NCBI GenBank assembly: GCA_937871935.1 | Contig: CALMQI010000097.1 | Span: 1-64,000 of the forward strand | DNA: 64,000 nucleotides | From: an uncultured Burkholderiales bacterium | Lineage (GTDB): Bacteria; Pseudomonadota; Gammaproteobacteria; Burkholderiales; Burkholderiaceae_C | Reading direction: 5' to 3' | Part shown: in pieces, positions 17,593 to 24,698 of the stretch | How the letters are laid out: each line of letters starts with the position of its first letter | Position numbering within the stretch: the first letter of the stretch is position 1 | Translations under genes and position numbers: made by a program | Notes under the pieces: generated by a model | The model's input: only the letters and a program-made list of their open reading frames with translations | Databases searched by the model: none | What the model was told of the DNA's origin: nothing

Positions 17593-18132
17593 GTGAGCAA
17601 CGAGTCGACCGGCCTGAATGCCAAGGGCAGCGCGCGCCGCAAGCTCATTCGAGGTTCATTCGCCGTGCCGGCCGTGCTGACGCTGTACAACGGCGGCGCG
17701 ATGGCGGCCACGTCGATCAACAACAGCCTCAAGCGACAGAACAACCACCCGGTGACCAAGTACACGTCCAGCTCGGATGACCTGTGGTTCCGTGATCGGT
17801 TGTGGGGCTGGGTGAAGAACGGCGACGTCAAGTACGGCGCTGGACTCTGGATCAAGGGCTCCGGCCTGGTCAGATTCAGGGTTCAAGGCAATTCGGTTTG
17901 GCTCCCGAGCAATGGCTTTCAGCGATTCGACCGCATGACGAACTCGCTGGTCGGGAATGTGGTTTATGACATCCCGAGCGGCCCTCCTGAGTACAAGCTT
18001 GTTCAAGTCAATCACTGGGTCTCCCTGCGCGTCGACGCCAACGGCAACCTGACCGGCGCCGGCAGCACCGGCAGCGGCTCCGCGGTGGCCGACTCCTGCT
18101 GGAACTCGTTCGCGGCCGGCGTGCAGAGCTGA
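17593..18132 (+). CDS. Exported protein of unknown function heading the HPr-rel-A cassette
   Basis: The start is a GTG at 17593 with AAGGAA 7 nt upstream; the nearer ATG at 17588 hits a stop at once. The 179-residue product opens with SARRKLIRGSFAVPAVLTLY and AMAATS, a signal-like segment with an arginine pair and an AMA-A cleavage site. The mature part is Ser/Asn/Gly/Trp-rich, has no recognised domain, and ends with an isolated Cys in ADSCWNSF. The stop overlaps the start of the PqqD-like gene (TGATG), so the two are coupled. Position at the head of a cassette holding a peptide-chaperone-like protein and two nucleotide-using enzymes makes it the likely client or substrate of that system. No function is known to me. 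Confidence 0.6.
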   Translation: MSNESTGLNAKGSARRKLIRGSFAVPAVLTLYNGGAMAATSINNSLKRQNNHPVTKYTSSSDDLWFRDRLWGWVKNGDVKYGAGLWIKGSGLVRFRVQGNSVWLPSNGFQRFDRMTNSLVGNVVYDIPSGPPEYKLVQVNHWVSLRVDANGNLTGAGSTGSGSAVADSCWNSFAAGVQS

Positions 18133-18398
18133 TGCGGTTCGTCTGCAGCGCCGGGCTGCGGATCGAGCCTTTCGGTGACAGCTGGGCCGCCTATTGCGCC
18201 CGGTCGGGCGAATCGCTGCAACTCAACACTGAAGCCGCGGCAGTACTGGAAGTGCTGGCCGAAGGCCCGCAGGACGCCGATGCGGTGCACCGCATCCTGG
18301 CAAGCGACAGCGAGACGCCGCTCGAGATCGTGCGCGAACGCATGCACGATGTCTGGTCTGAACTGCTCGCCAACGGTCTGGTCGTCGAGGTCGCCTGA
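18132..18398 (+). CDS. PqqD-family protein, HPr-rel-A type
   Basis: This 88-residue protein has the PqqD fold pattern: an N-terminal strand-rich part (RIEPFGDSWAAYCARSGES), then LQLNTEAAAVLEVLAEGP and a helical C-terminus ending LLANGLVVEVA. PqqD proteins bind a precursor peptide and present it to a modifying enzyme. This branch is annotated in TIGRFAMs as belonging to the 'HPr-rel-A system' because it always sits beside an HprK-related kinase and a nucleotidyltransferase, exactly as here. It overlaps the upstream exported protein by 1 nt and is followed 34 bp later by the kinase gene. No radical-SAM enzyme is present. Confidence 0.8.
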   Translation: MRFVCSAGLRIEPFGDSWAAYCARSGESLQLNTEAAAVLEVLAEGPQDADAVHRILASDSETPLEIVRERMHDVWSELLANGLVVEVA

Positions 18399-18432
18399 CT
18401 AGAATCCGGCGATAGCCGGGGAGGCCGCGCCG

Positions 18433-19446
18433 TTGGCGCCTTCAAGCGATTCGCCCCAAAGTCTGGTCCAGACCGACCTGTCCACGATCCGGACCGCACT
18501 GAGCGATGCCGGCCTCTGGCTGGACTTCGGCGCCGCCATCCTGCGATTGCAGTCGGACTCACCCGCGCTCGCTGCGCAGGTGCAGAGCGTCTATCGGCAC
18601 TTTCCGCTGGTCACGCAGGCGCCCTGGGCCGACATCCACGTGCGCATCGGCCGGCAAGGCGGGATTCGCCGCTGGCTGCGCCCGCAGGTCACCTTCTCGT
18701 GCGACGGCAGCCGACCGTTCGATCCGTTTCCCGCGTCTGCACCGCTGCCATTGCTCGAGTGGGGCACCAACTGGGTCTTCGGCAGGCGGATGAACGACCT
18801 GCTGTTGTTCCATGCCGGGGCGGTGGAGCGCGACGGCCTGACGCTGCTGCTGCCCGCGCTGCCCGGATCAGGCAAGAGCACATTGACGGCCGCACTGGCG
18901 AGCAGCGGTTGGCGGCTGCTGTCCGACGAATTCGGCGCCTGGGATCCGCTTCGTCAGGAGTTTCGCGCCGTCCTGAAGCCGGTGGCGCTGAAGAACGAGT
19001 CGATCGCGGTCATCCGCCGATTCGCGCCGCAGGCGCATCTGGGGCCGGAGTTCCCGAACACGCGCAAGGGCACCGTCGTGCATCTGAGTGCCGATGCAGT
19101 GTCGGTTGCGCGGCGGCACCAGCCGGCCTCGCCGGGCGCGGTCGTGCTGCCCCAATGGAGCGAGGGCAGCGCCACGGTGCTGCAGCCGCTGTCGCCGGAC
19201 CGGGTGTTTGCGCTGCTCGCGTTCAACTCCTTCAACTACTCGGTACTGGCCGAAGTCGGCTTCGACGCCGTGGTGCAGCTCGTCCGCCGCTGTCCGGCCT
19301 GGCAGCTGACCTACAGTCGGCTGGACGAGGCGGTGGCCGCATTGAATGATCTGTGGACCGACGGGCGGGTCCGCCGGCGCAGCGGGCCGGCCGACGCCGA
19401 GGCCGAGGCCGATTCGATCGACCGGCACACCCATGACAGTGCCTGA
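18433..19446 (+). CDS. HprK-related kinase A
   Basis: This 337-residue protein is related to HPr kinase/phosphorylase, a P-loop enzyme that phosphorylates a serine of HPr. Walker A is GSGKST at residues 145-150 (Lys148) within LLLPALPGSGKSTLTAAL, and the acidic segment LLSDEFGAWD at 162-171 matches the HprK Walker-B-like region. The start is TTG at 18433: GGGGAGG lies about 8 nt upstream and no in-frame ATG occurs before residue 120. The canonical HPr target is not encoded nearby, so the phospho-acceptor is probably another member of the cassette. The 3' end overlaps the nucleotidyltransferase gene by 14 nt. The chemistry beyond NTP binding is inference. Confidence 0.85.
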   Translation: MAPSSDSPQSLVQTDLSTIRTALSDAGLWLDFGAAILRLQSDSPALAAQVQSVYRHFPLVTQAPWADIHVRIGRQGGIRRWLRPQVTFSCDGSRPFDPFPASAPLPLLEWGTNWVFGRRMNDLLLFHAGAVERDGLTLLLPALPGSGKSTLTAALASSGWRLLSDEFGAWDPLRQEFRAVLKPVALKNESIAVIRRFAPQAHLGPEFPNTRKGTVVHLSADAVSVARRHQPASPGAVVLPQWSEGSATVLQPLSPDRVFALLAFNSFNYSVLAEVGFDAVVQLVRRCPAWQLTYSRLDEAVAALNDLWTDGRVRRRSGPADAEAEADSIDRHTHDSA

Positions 19447-20572
19447 GCCGCTGCGGTTTCTCGCCGCCATCCGCGAGCCCGGGCGTGCGCTCGACTGGAC
19501 GATCGAGGATTGGCAGCGCATCGTGCGCTTGAGCCGGCGGTTGCGACTGCTCTCGCGGCTGGCTGCGGGGCTGCAAGCACAGGCCTTGCTGGACGCCGTG
19601 CCGGCGCCCGCCCGCCGGCATCTGGTGGCCGAGCTGCAACTGTCGCGCTGGCGCGTGACGGCCATGCGCTGGGCCCTCGAGCGGGTCGGCGCGGCGCTCG
19701 CGGACTGCCACCACCCGATCGTCCTGCTCAAGGGCGCGGCTTACATCGGGCAGGACCTGTCGATCGCGCGGGGGCGCATGCCGGCCGACGTGGACATCCT
19801 GGTGCCGCGCGAGCACATCGCCGTCGCCCAGGATCGCCTGAGACAAGCCGGCTGGCAGGAGGTGGAACTCGACGCGCACGACCAGCGTTACTACCGCGAA
19901 TGGAGTCACGAGGTACCCCCGATGCGGCACCCGGTGCATCGCATCGAGCTCGACCTGCACCACAACGTGCTGCCGCCGGTGGCGAAGATCCATGTCGACG
20001 CAGCCCGGCTGCTCGGGCGCATCCGGCCGTCCCGGCTGCCGGGCTGGTCAGTCTTCGACCCGGTCGATCAGTTCCTGCATGCCGCTGCCCATCTCTTCTG
20101 CGACTCCGAACTGCGCGACCGCATCCGCGACCTGGTCGACCTCGACGAACTCGCCCGACATTTCGCGGACGCGGACGCGAGGTTCTGGCCGTCACTGGGC
20201 GAGCGCGCCGCGGAACTCGGCCTGTCGGAGCCGCTAGCGCTGGCCGCACACCTTCTGGTGACCTGGTTCAACACCCCGATCCCGGCGCAGACGCTGAATC
20301 AGGTGCGTCAGGCCGGCCCCGGCACCTGGCACCGCTGGTGGCTGCTGCCTGTCATGACGCGCGTGCTGATGCCGGTGGAACCCGATCGCGAGGCGGGCTG
20401 GCCGGTGCGCCTGGCCGACGCCCTGGTGCTGGCGCGCTACCACCGCAATCGCATGCCGCTGAAGTTGCTGGCGCCCCATCTGCTGCACAAGGCGTTCGGC
20501 CAGCGCCCGACGCCGCCCTTGCCGCAGGCGCCCCTGGGCGTGACCGAGCGACCCCGACCGCCCGACGCCTGA
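19433..20572 (+). CDS. NTP_transf_5 nucleotidyltransferase-family protein
   Basis: The 379-residue protein matches the 'putative nucleotidyltransferase' family found with HprK-related kinases. The nucleotidyltransferase core is visible as LLKGAAYIGQDL near 98-109 and RMPADVDILVPRE near 115-127, where Asp119 and Asp121 form the metal-binding DxD. Further conserved blocks are HRIELDLHHNVLPP and FDPVDQFLHAAAHLF. The ATG at 19433 lies inside the upstream kinase gene (14-nt overlap). Such enzymes transfer a nucleotide to a protein, sugar or antibiotic; the target here is unknown, with the co-encoded exported protein an obvious candidate. It ends the plus-strand run, and a convergent GNAT gene follows. 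Confidence 0.8.
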   Translation: MTVPEPLRFLAAIREPGRALDWTIEDWQRIVRLSRRLRLLSRLAAGLQAQALLDAVPAPARRHLVAELQLSRWRVTAMRWALERVGAALADCHHPIVLLKGAAYIGQDLSIARGRMPADVDILVPREHIAVAQDRLRQAGWQEVELDAHDQRYYREWSHEVPPMRHPVHRIELDLHHNVLPPVAKIHVDAARLLGRIRPSRLPGWSVFDPVDQFLHAAAHLFCDSELRDRIRDLVDLDELARHFADADARFWPSLGERAAELGLSEPLALAAHLLVTWFNTPIPAQTLNQVRQAGPGTWHRWWLLPVMTRVLMPVEPDREAGWPVRLADALVLARYHRNRMPLKLLAPHLLHKAFGQRPTPPLPQAPLGVTERPRPPDA

Positions 20573-20653
20573 CGGCACACACCGGGGAGACTTCAGCGCA
20601 GGCCCGGCAGGGGCTCGCACGCGGCGCGAGCGATCGGCATTGCCGCGACGCGT

Positions 20654-21181
20654 TCAGTCGTCGCGCGCGGCACCGGCGCCGTCGAGGCATCGCTGCACGA
20701 AGACCAGGTCGAGCCAGCGGCCGAACTTGCGCCCCACCTCCCGGAAGTGCGCCACACGCTCGAAGCCGAGTGCCTCGTGCAAGCGCAGCGACGCGGCGTT
20801 GTCGGCATCGACACCGCCGACCATCACGTGCTTGCCCATCGCCAGCGCCCTGGGCAACAGCGATTGCAGCAACCCGCGGCCAACGCCGCGGCGGCGGCTG
20901 TCGGCGCGCACGTGCACCGAGTGCTCCACCGAGTAGCGATAACCCGGCCAGGTGCCCCGGAAATCGCCGAACGATGCGAAGCCGCACACCGCGCCGCCCT
21001 GCTCGGCCACCAGCACCGGGAAACCCGCCGCGCGACGGGCGTCGAACCAGGCGCTGCGCTCGGCCAGCGTGGTCGGCTGCAGCGAATAGACCGCGGTGGA
21101 CGTGGCGATCACGTCGTTGAAGATGTCCAGGACCGCGCCCAGGTCGTCGGGCGTGGCGTCGCGGATGTGCAGGGCGGGCAT
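20654..21181 (-). CDS. GNAT-family N-acetyltransferase (phosphinothricin acetyltransferase-like)
   Basis: The 175-residue protein follows the Pat/Bar-like GNAT pattern: IRDATPDDLGAVLDIFND at the N-terminus, YSVEHSVHVRADSRRRGVG with the RRRGVGRGLL acetyl-CoA loop, then GGVDADNAASLRLHEALGFE and HFREVGRKFGRWLDLVFVQ. The C-terminal block is typical of phosphinothricin or L-methionine sulfoximine/sulfone acetyltransferases, which in most soil bacteria acetylate unintended or housekeeping substrates. It is monocistronic. It starts on the minus strand about 70 bp from the -35-like element of the divergent Ser/Thr-kinase gene. Confidence 0.8.
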   Translation of the reverse strand: MPALHIRDATPDDLGAVLDIFNDVIATSTAVYSLQPTTLAERSAWFDARRAAGFPVLVAEQGGAVCGFASFGDFRGTWPGYRYSVEHSVHVRADSRRRGVGRGLLQSLLPRALAMGKHVMVGGVDADNAASLRLHEALGFERVAHFREVGRKFGRWLDLVFVQRCLDGAGAARDD

Positions 21182-21252
21182 CGATATCTCCAGTCAGGCC
21201 GTGCGGATTGACTATACGTACTCCGGCCGCGCTCTCGCCGCCCGAAGTTCGC

Positions 21253-21280
21253 TTGAACCGACTGGCCGCCGGCCGCAACC
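21253..21280 (+). promoter_or_regulatory. Shared motif TTGAAC-N16-GCAACC upstream of the Ser/Thr kinase gene
   Basis: TTGAAC at 21253-21258 and GCAACC at 21275-21280 are separated by 16 nt, 70 nt before the kinase start. The same two boxes with the same spacing precede peptide genes 1 and 2 and, on the minus strand, the outer-membrane-factor gene. The left half resembles a -35 (sigma-70 TTGACA or ECF GAAC). The right half is not a TATAAT-like box, so an alternative sigma factor or an activator is likely. Confidence 0.6.
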
Positions 21281-21349
21281 CACTGCCAACCTGCCGCCCG
21301 CGCACCGGCGACACCGCGGCCCGGCCCCCCCTTTGCTTGAGGAGACACC

Positions 21350-23236
21350 ATGAGCGTAGCGAACTGGACGACGCGGTTGCTGGCCGATGGTGCGACGGGT
21401 GGCACCATGCGACGTCCGCTGCCCGTGGCGCGGCTCGATCCCACCTTCTCGGACGACAAGGCGCCAGCCGAGGCCGCAGCGCACCCGCTGATCGGCAGCC
21501 GCGTCGGCGCCTACCTGATCACCAAGCGGCTCGGCGCCGGCGGCGTCGGCGAGGTGTTCAAGGGCGTCGACGTGATGCTCAAGCGCGACGTGGCGATCAA
21601 GGTCCTGCGCGACGAACTGGCCGCCGACCCGTTGTTCCTCAAGCGCTTCAGCAACGAGGCCCAGCTGCAGGCCAAGCTGAGCCACCCCAACGTCGCGGCG
21701 CTGCATGCCTTCGTGCAGGAGGGCGACAAGCCGTTGATGGTGATGGAGTTCGTGGCCGGCGTCGCGCTGGACGAGTTCGTCCTGGCCGGCGGCCCGGTGC
21801 CGGTCGAACGGGCGCTGAACATCTTCCGCCGGGTGCTCGACGGCATCGAGCATGCGCACGGCTGCGGCATCGTGCACCGCGACATCAAGCCGGCCAACAT
21901 CATGCTGGCCGACAACGGCCAGGTGAAGGTGATGGACTTCGGCATCGCCCGGGCCATCGACAGCCAGGAGCACCTGACGCGCATCGGGCAGGTGGCCGGC
22001 ACCGCCAAGGCGATGTCGCCCGAGCAGATCCGCGGCGGCCAGGCCGATGCACGCTCCGACATCTACTCGCTCGGCATCGTGCTGTACACGCTGCTGGCCG
22101 GGCGCGCGCCCTTCGACGGCGACAACGACCACGCGCTGATGATGGCGCAGCTGCAGCACGCACCGCCGCCGCTGCGCGACGCGGTCGACGGCCTGTCGCC
22201 GGCCCTGGAGAGCGCGGTCATGCGCGCAATGGAAAAAGACCCGGCCGCGCGCTTCCAGACCGTGCGCGAGTTCGCCCGCGCCATCGACGCCTGCATGGCG
22301 GCGCCGAAGGTCCAGCCGTCCGATGCCACCGCGCACCCGTTCGGGACGCAGACGGACGCGCGAACCGTCATCAACCCCGTCCTGCAGGGTGTTCAGCGCC
22401 TGCCCGCCAGCGATGCCGGCGGGCCGCCGGCCACCGGGCCGAGCCGCGCGGCCCGTGTCTGGCCGCCCGTGAACAAGCGCGTGATCGCCGCAACCTTGAC
22501 CTTGCCCGCGCTCATCACCGGTGCGGTGCTGTCGTGGCCGCTGCTGTGGACGCCCGACGCGCCGCCGCCGGCCGCCGCCGCGCTGTCCTCAGCCGAGGTC
22601 GACTCGACGCCCGCCGTGCAACCGGCGCCAATCGCGCCGGCCCCGATCCAGACCCGCGCGACCGCCACGCCAGCGGACATGCCGCTGGCGGCCGACTCAC
22701 CGAGCCCGGTGCCTCCGACCCCACCCGCCACGGACCGTGCCACGCCGGCGCGCACCCTGGCGATCCTGCGCCTGGCTGCCGACGGCCGCGTCGATCCGGC
22801 GCGGGCCGCCGCCGGCCCGGCAACCGCGGCGACGAGTGACGACGACGTGCACCGCTTCGAGCCGGGCGAGCAGATCCGGCTGCTGGTCGCGCCGAGCAGC
22901 GACACCCATGTCTACTGCTATCTGCAGGACGAGGCCCGGCGCATCCTGCGCTTCTATCCCAATCGCTTCCACAAGAGCGCTCTGGTGAAGGCCGGCGCTG
23001 CACAGGAGATCCCGGGCAAGATGCGCTTCGAGCTGGTGGCCAACACCCTGGGCGTGCCGGAGACCGTCGCCTGCTTCGCCAGCGCGCGCGACGTGATGGC
23101 CGAGCTGCCACCGGCCGTGGTCGGCACCGACCTCACGCCGCTTCCGGTGGGCTCGCTGGACGAAGTCCGGGCGGCGTTCTCCGGCGTGGCCTCGCAGCCC
23201 CTGTCCGAAGGACGCTTCCGCATCGAGGTCCGTTGA
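21350..23236 (+). CDS. Membrane Ser/Thr protein kinase with DUF4384-like C-terminal domain
   Basis: The 628-residue protein carries a complete Hanks-type kinase domain (about 54-315): Gly-rich loop LGAGGVGEVF at 61-70, VAIK with Lys84, catalytic HRDIKPAN at 176-183, DFG at 196-198 and MSPEQ at 222-226. A Pro/Ala-rich linker with one transmembrane helix (about 377-401) leads to a periplasmic part whose end (about 500-590) resembles DUF4384: EQIRLLVAPSSDTHVYCYLQ and RILRFYPN. It is followed by four double-glycine peptides and a PP2C phosphatase on the same strand, and shares an upstream motif with the exporter operon. By analogy with the PpkA-PppA-Fha pathway of type VI secretion, it probably phosphorylates a component read by the FHA protein encoded at 37927-40431. 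That link is inference. Confidence 0.9.
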   Translation: MSVANWTTRLLADGATGGTMRRPLPVARLDPTFSDDKAPAEAAAHPLIGSRVGAYLITKRLGAGGVGEVFKGVDVMLKRDVAIKVLRDELAADPLFLKRFSNEAQLQAKLSHPNVAALHAFVQEGDKPLMVMEFVAGVALDEFVLAGGPVPVERALNIFRRVLDGIEHAHGCGIVHRDIKPANIMLADNGQVKVMDFGIARAIDSQEHLTRIGQVAGTAKAMSPEQIRGGQADARSDIYSLGIVLYTLLAGRAPFDGDNDHALMMAQLQHAPPPLRDAVDGLSPALESAVMRAMEKDPAARFQTVREFARAIDACMAAPKVQPSDATAHPFGTQTDARTVINPVLQGVQRLPASDAGGPPATGPSRAARVWPPVNKRVIAATLTLPALITGAVLSWPLLWTPDAPPPAAAALSSAEVDSTPAVQPAPIAPAPIQTRATATPADMPLAADSPSPVPPTPPATDRATPARTLAILRLAADGRVDPARAAAGPATAATSDDDVHRFEPGEQIRLLVAPSSDTHVYCYLQDEARRILRFYPNRFHKSALVKAGAAQEIPGKMRFELVANTLGVPETVACFASARDVMAELPPAVVGTDLTPLPVGSLDEVRAAFSGVASQPLSEGRFRIEVR

Positions 23237-23262
23237 TCGCCGCGCCCGGCGACCATATTTCT

Positions 23263-23290
23263 TTGAACCGTCGGACGGCCGGGCGCAACT
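23263..23290 (+). promoter_or_regulatory. Shared motif TTGAAC-N16-GCAACT upstream of peptide 1
   Basis: TTGAAC (23263-23268) and GCAACT (23285-23290) flank a 16-nt spacer, as at the kinase gene. The ATG of peptide 1 follows 64 nt later. The sequence after the right box, CAAG, is also shared with the peptide 2 copy. Confidence 0.6.
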
Positions 23291-23353
23291 CAAGTATCGA
23301 GCAGCAGTGCTCAAGTCCCCAACCCAGCCCCTTTCACCAATTGGAGAATTGAA

Positions 23354-23629
23354 ATGCAAGTCAAAGACCTGTCTGTCGAACTCGATGCCAAGGCCATGAC
23401 CGCTGTGCACGGTGGCGGCGACGTCAACCAGGCCATCGGCCAGTACAACGTGGCGGGCGGCGCGGCTCAAGTGGTCGCCCCCGGCCTGAGCTTCGGCAGC
23501 ACGAACCTGAACGTGAATGCGCCGACGCAGACCAACCTGGCGTCGAACACCGCGTTCAACAGCGAAGTGGACCTGACCAAGTTCGACCTGGACGTGACCA
23601 AGGTTGCCATCGGCGGCATCGTCGGCTGA
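23354..23629 (+). CDS. Double-glycine-leader small protein 1
   Basis: This 91-residue protein starts with a leader of the C39-peptidase type, KDLSVELDAKAMTAVHGG, with Gly20-Gly21 as the expected cleavage site. Charged residues sit early in the leader and hydrophobic ones at the -4, -7 and -12 region. The predicted mature part (70 residues) is rich in Asn, Gln, Val, Ala and Gly, contains NQAIGQYNVAGGAAQVV, and has no Cys, so it is not a lanthipeptide or disulfide bacteriocin precursor. GGAG lies about 9 nt before the ATG. It is probably a substrate of the peptidase-containing exporter at 32691-35747. What the secreted product does is unknown: signal, bacteriocin-like or structural (amyloid- or adhesin-like) roles are all open. 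Confidence 0.8.
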   Translation: MQVKDLSVELDAKAMTAVHGGGDVNQAIGQYNVAGGAAQVVAPGLSFGSTNLNVNAPTQTNLASNTAFNSEVDLTKFDLDVTKVAIGGIVG

Positions 23630-23652
23630 AAGCAGCCCCGGTGATGCCACGA

Positions 23653-23670
23653 CACGGCCCCCGGGCCGTG
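23653..23670 (+). terminator. GC hairpin after peptide 1
   Basis: CACGGCCC and GGGCCGTG form a perfect inverted repeat around CC, 24 bp after the stop of peptide 1. There is no U-run. It could be a terminator or an mRNA-stabilising 3' end for an abundant short transcript. Confidence 0.45.
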
Positions 23671-23840
23671 CCGCTGGTCGATCGAAGCGAGGCCGCGCCC
23701 ACCGGAATCCCCGGCGAGCGCGGCCTTCGCACTCTCTCAAGCAAATGTGGCTCCGCCACTTTGCTTGCCCCCGCCGGGGGGCGGGCCGGGCTGGCCCAGC
23801 CCTGGGGGCGCTCAACACCGCCACCGCGAAACGCTGAAAT
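23671..23840. other. Structured intergenic spacer between peptides 1 and 2
   Basis: No gene is supported between the two peptide genes. The spacer holds GGCCGCGC (23691-23698) pairing with GCGCGGCC (23718-23725). It also holds a second inverted repeat, CAAGCAAA plus GTGG (23738-23750) pairing with CCAC plus TTTGCTTG (23756-23767), around CTCCG. A G/C-only run follows at about 23768-23815. The style suggests a dispersed intergenic repeat rather than peptide-specific regulation. Confidence 0.5.
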
Positions 23841-23844
23841 CAGT

Positions 23845-23872
23845 TTGAACGCGCGACGCGCAGGCCGCAACT
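23845..23872 (+). promoter_or_regulatory. Shared motif TTGAAC-N16-GCAACT upstream of peptide 2
   Basis: TTGAAC (23845-23850) and GCAACT (23867-23872) are again 16 nt apart, with the start codon 76 nt downstream. The spacer sequence differs strongly from the peptide 1 copy while both boxes are intact, which argues that the boxes are under selection. Confidence 0.6.
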
Positions 23873-23947
23873 CAAGATTCGAGCAGCAACACAGTTGCTC
23901 AGATCCAAGCCCCACACCCTCACCCCCTACCTACCCGGAGATTCCAA

Positions 23948-24223
23948 ATGCTGATCAAAGACCTGTCCATCGAACTCGACGCCAAGGCCATGACCGCTGT
24001 GCACGGCGGCGGCGACATCAACCAAGCCATCGGCCAGTACAACGTGGCGGGCGGCGCGGCTCAAGTGGTCGCCCCCGGCCTGAGCTTCGGCAGCACGAAC
24101 CTGAACGTCAACGCCCCCACGCAAACCAACGCCGCCTCGAACACGGCATTCAACAGCGATGTGGACGTCGACCTGTTCAAGCTCGACATCACCAAGGTTG
24201 CCATCGGCGGCATCGTCCTCTAA
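23948..24223 (+). CDS. Double-glycine-leader small protein 2
   Basis: This 91-residue paralogue of protein 1 has the leader KDLSIELDAKAMTAVHGG, Gly20-Gly21 cleavage site and no Cys. Its mature part is almost identical to that of protein 1 through residue 69, then differs in the acidic stretch (SDVDVDLFKLDI against SEVDLTKFDLDV) before the shared end TKVAIGGIV. CGGAGA precedes the ATG by about 8 nt. It has its own copy of the shared promoter-like motif and is followed by a strong hairpin. Retention of two near-identical copies suggests gene dosage matters or the products co-assemble. Confidence 0.8.
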   Translation: MLIKDLSIELDAKAMTAVHGGGDINQAIGQYNVAGGAAQVVAPGLSFGSTNLNVNAPTQTNAASNTAFNSDVDVDLFKLDITKVAIGGIVL

Positions 24224-24231
24224 GACAAGCC

Positions 24232-24263
24232 GGCCCCGGCACGGCGAAAGCCCTGCCGGGGCC
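24232..24263 (+). terminator. Perfect long hairpin with GAAA tetraloop after peptide 2
   Basis: GGCCCCGGCA (24232-24241) pairs with TGCCGGGGCC (24254-24263); inside it GGC and GCC close a GAAA tetraloop, with one C/C mismatch. It starts 8 bp after the stop. No U-run follows. Because peptide 3 has no copy of the shared motif, this hairpin may set how much transcription reaches peptides 3 and 4 and the phosphatase. Confidence 0.6.
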
Positions 24264-24294
24264 CCGTCGAAGCACACACTCCAGGAGCACTCTC

Positions 24295-24570
24295 ATGATG
24301 ATCAAGGACCTCGAAGTGGCGCGCGAAATGAGCCACGAAGAGCAGGCTGCCGTTCACGGCGGTACCGGCCCGTCGCTGACGCAACTGACCCAGGGCGTCA
24401 ACGTCAACGGCGATGCGACACTGATCGCTGAACAGTTCGGCATCGGCAACGTCGCCGTGCTGGTCGACGCACCCGTGCAGCTGAACCTCGGCGTGAACGT
24501 GGGCGCGAACATCGCCCCGGCCGTGAACGTGTCGCCCAAGATCGAAACCAACGGCGGCATCTTCTTCTGA
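24295..24570 (+). CDS. Double-glycine-leader small protein 3
   Basis: This protein also has exactly 91 residues. Its leader IKDLEVAREMSHEEQAAVHGG ends at Gly22-Gly23, aligning with proteins 1 and 2 in KDL and AVHGG. The predicted mature part (68 residues) is unrelated in detail but similar in style: Val/Asn/Ala-rich with alternating patterns such as VQLNLGVNVGANIAP, no Cys, and an end in GGIFF. CCAGGAG lies 7 nt before the tandem ATG ATG at 24295. It lacks its own shared motif and lies 71 bp after peptide 2 behind a hairpin. It is a probable substrate of the same exporter. Confidence 0.75.
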   Translation: MMIKDLEVAREMSHEEQAAVHGGTGPSLTQLTQGVNVNGDATLIAEQFGIGNVAVLVDAPVQLNLGVNVGANIAPAVNVSPKIETNGGIFF

Positions 24571-24578
24571 AGCCCGCC

Positions 24579-24597
24579 ACGGCACAGCCCGTGCCGT
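24579..24597 (+). terminator. Hairpin after peptide 3
   Basis: ACGGCAC (24579-24585) pairs perfectly with GTGCCGT (24591-24597) around AGCCC, 8 bp after the stop of peptide 3. The short distance matches the hairpin after peptide 2. Confidence 0.45.
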
Positions 24598-24618
24598 CGT
24601 CCCTGAGAAGACTTGCGA

Positions 24619-24654
24619 GGCCGCACCCAAAGCACGAAGCTGGCGGGTGCGGCC
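24619..24654 (+). terminator. Second hairpin between peptides 3 and 4
   Basis: GGCCGCACCC (24619-24628) and GGGTGCGGCC (24645-24654) form a perfect 10-bp inverted repeat with a 16-nt loop, 44 bp before the start of peptide 4. It could be a terminator, a processing site or part of the leader of peptide 4. Confidence 0.45.
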
Positions 24655-24698
24655 CTCGTTCGACGAATCCTCGAACCTCCAACCCGGGAGACCCAGAC

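Larger units (their letters stand above)
23263..24223 (+). repeat. Tandem duplication covering promoter motif plus peptide gene
   Basis: Units 23263-23629 and 23845-24223 share the upstream motif, a CAACTCAAG-plus-TCGAGCAGCA stretch, a long leader and 91-codon genes. The two encoded proteins are near-identical in residues 3-69. Codon differences inside the identical protein stretch and a diverged 5' leader show that the duplication is not recent. Protein sequence has been kept while silent and untranslated positions drifted. Confidence 0.85.
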
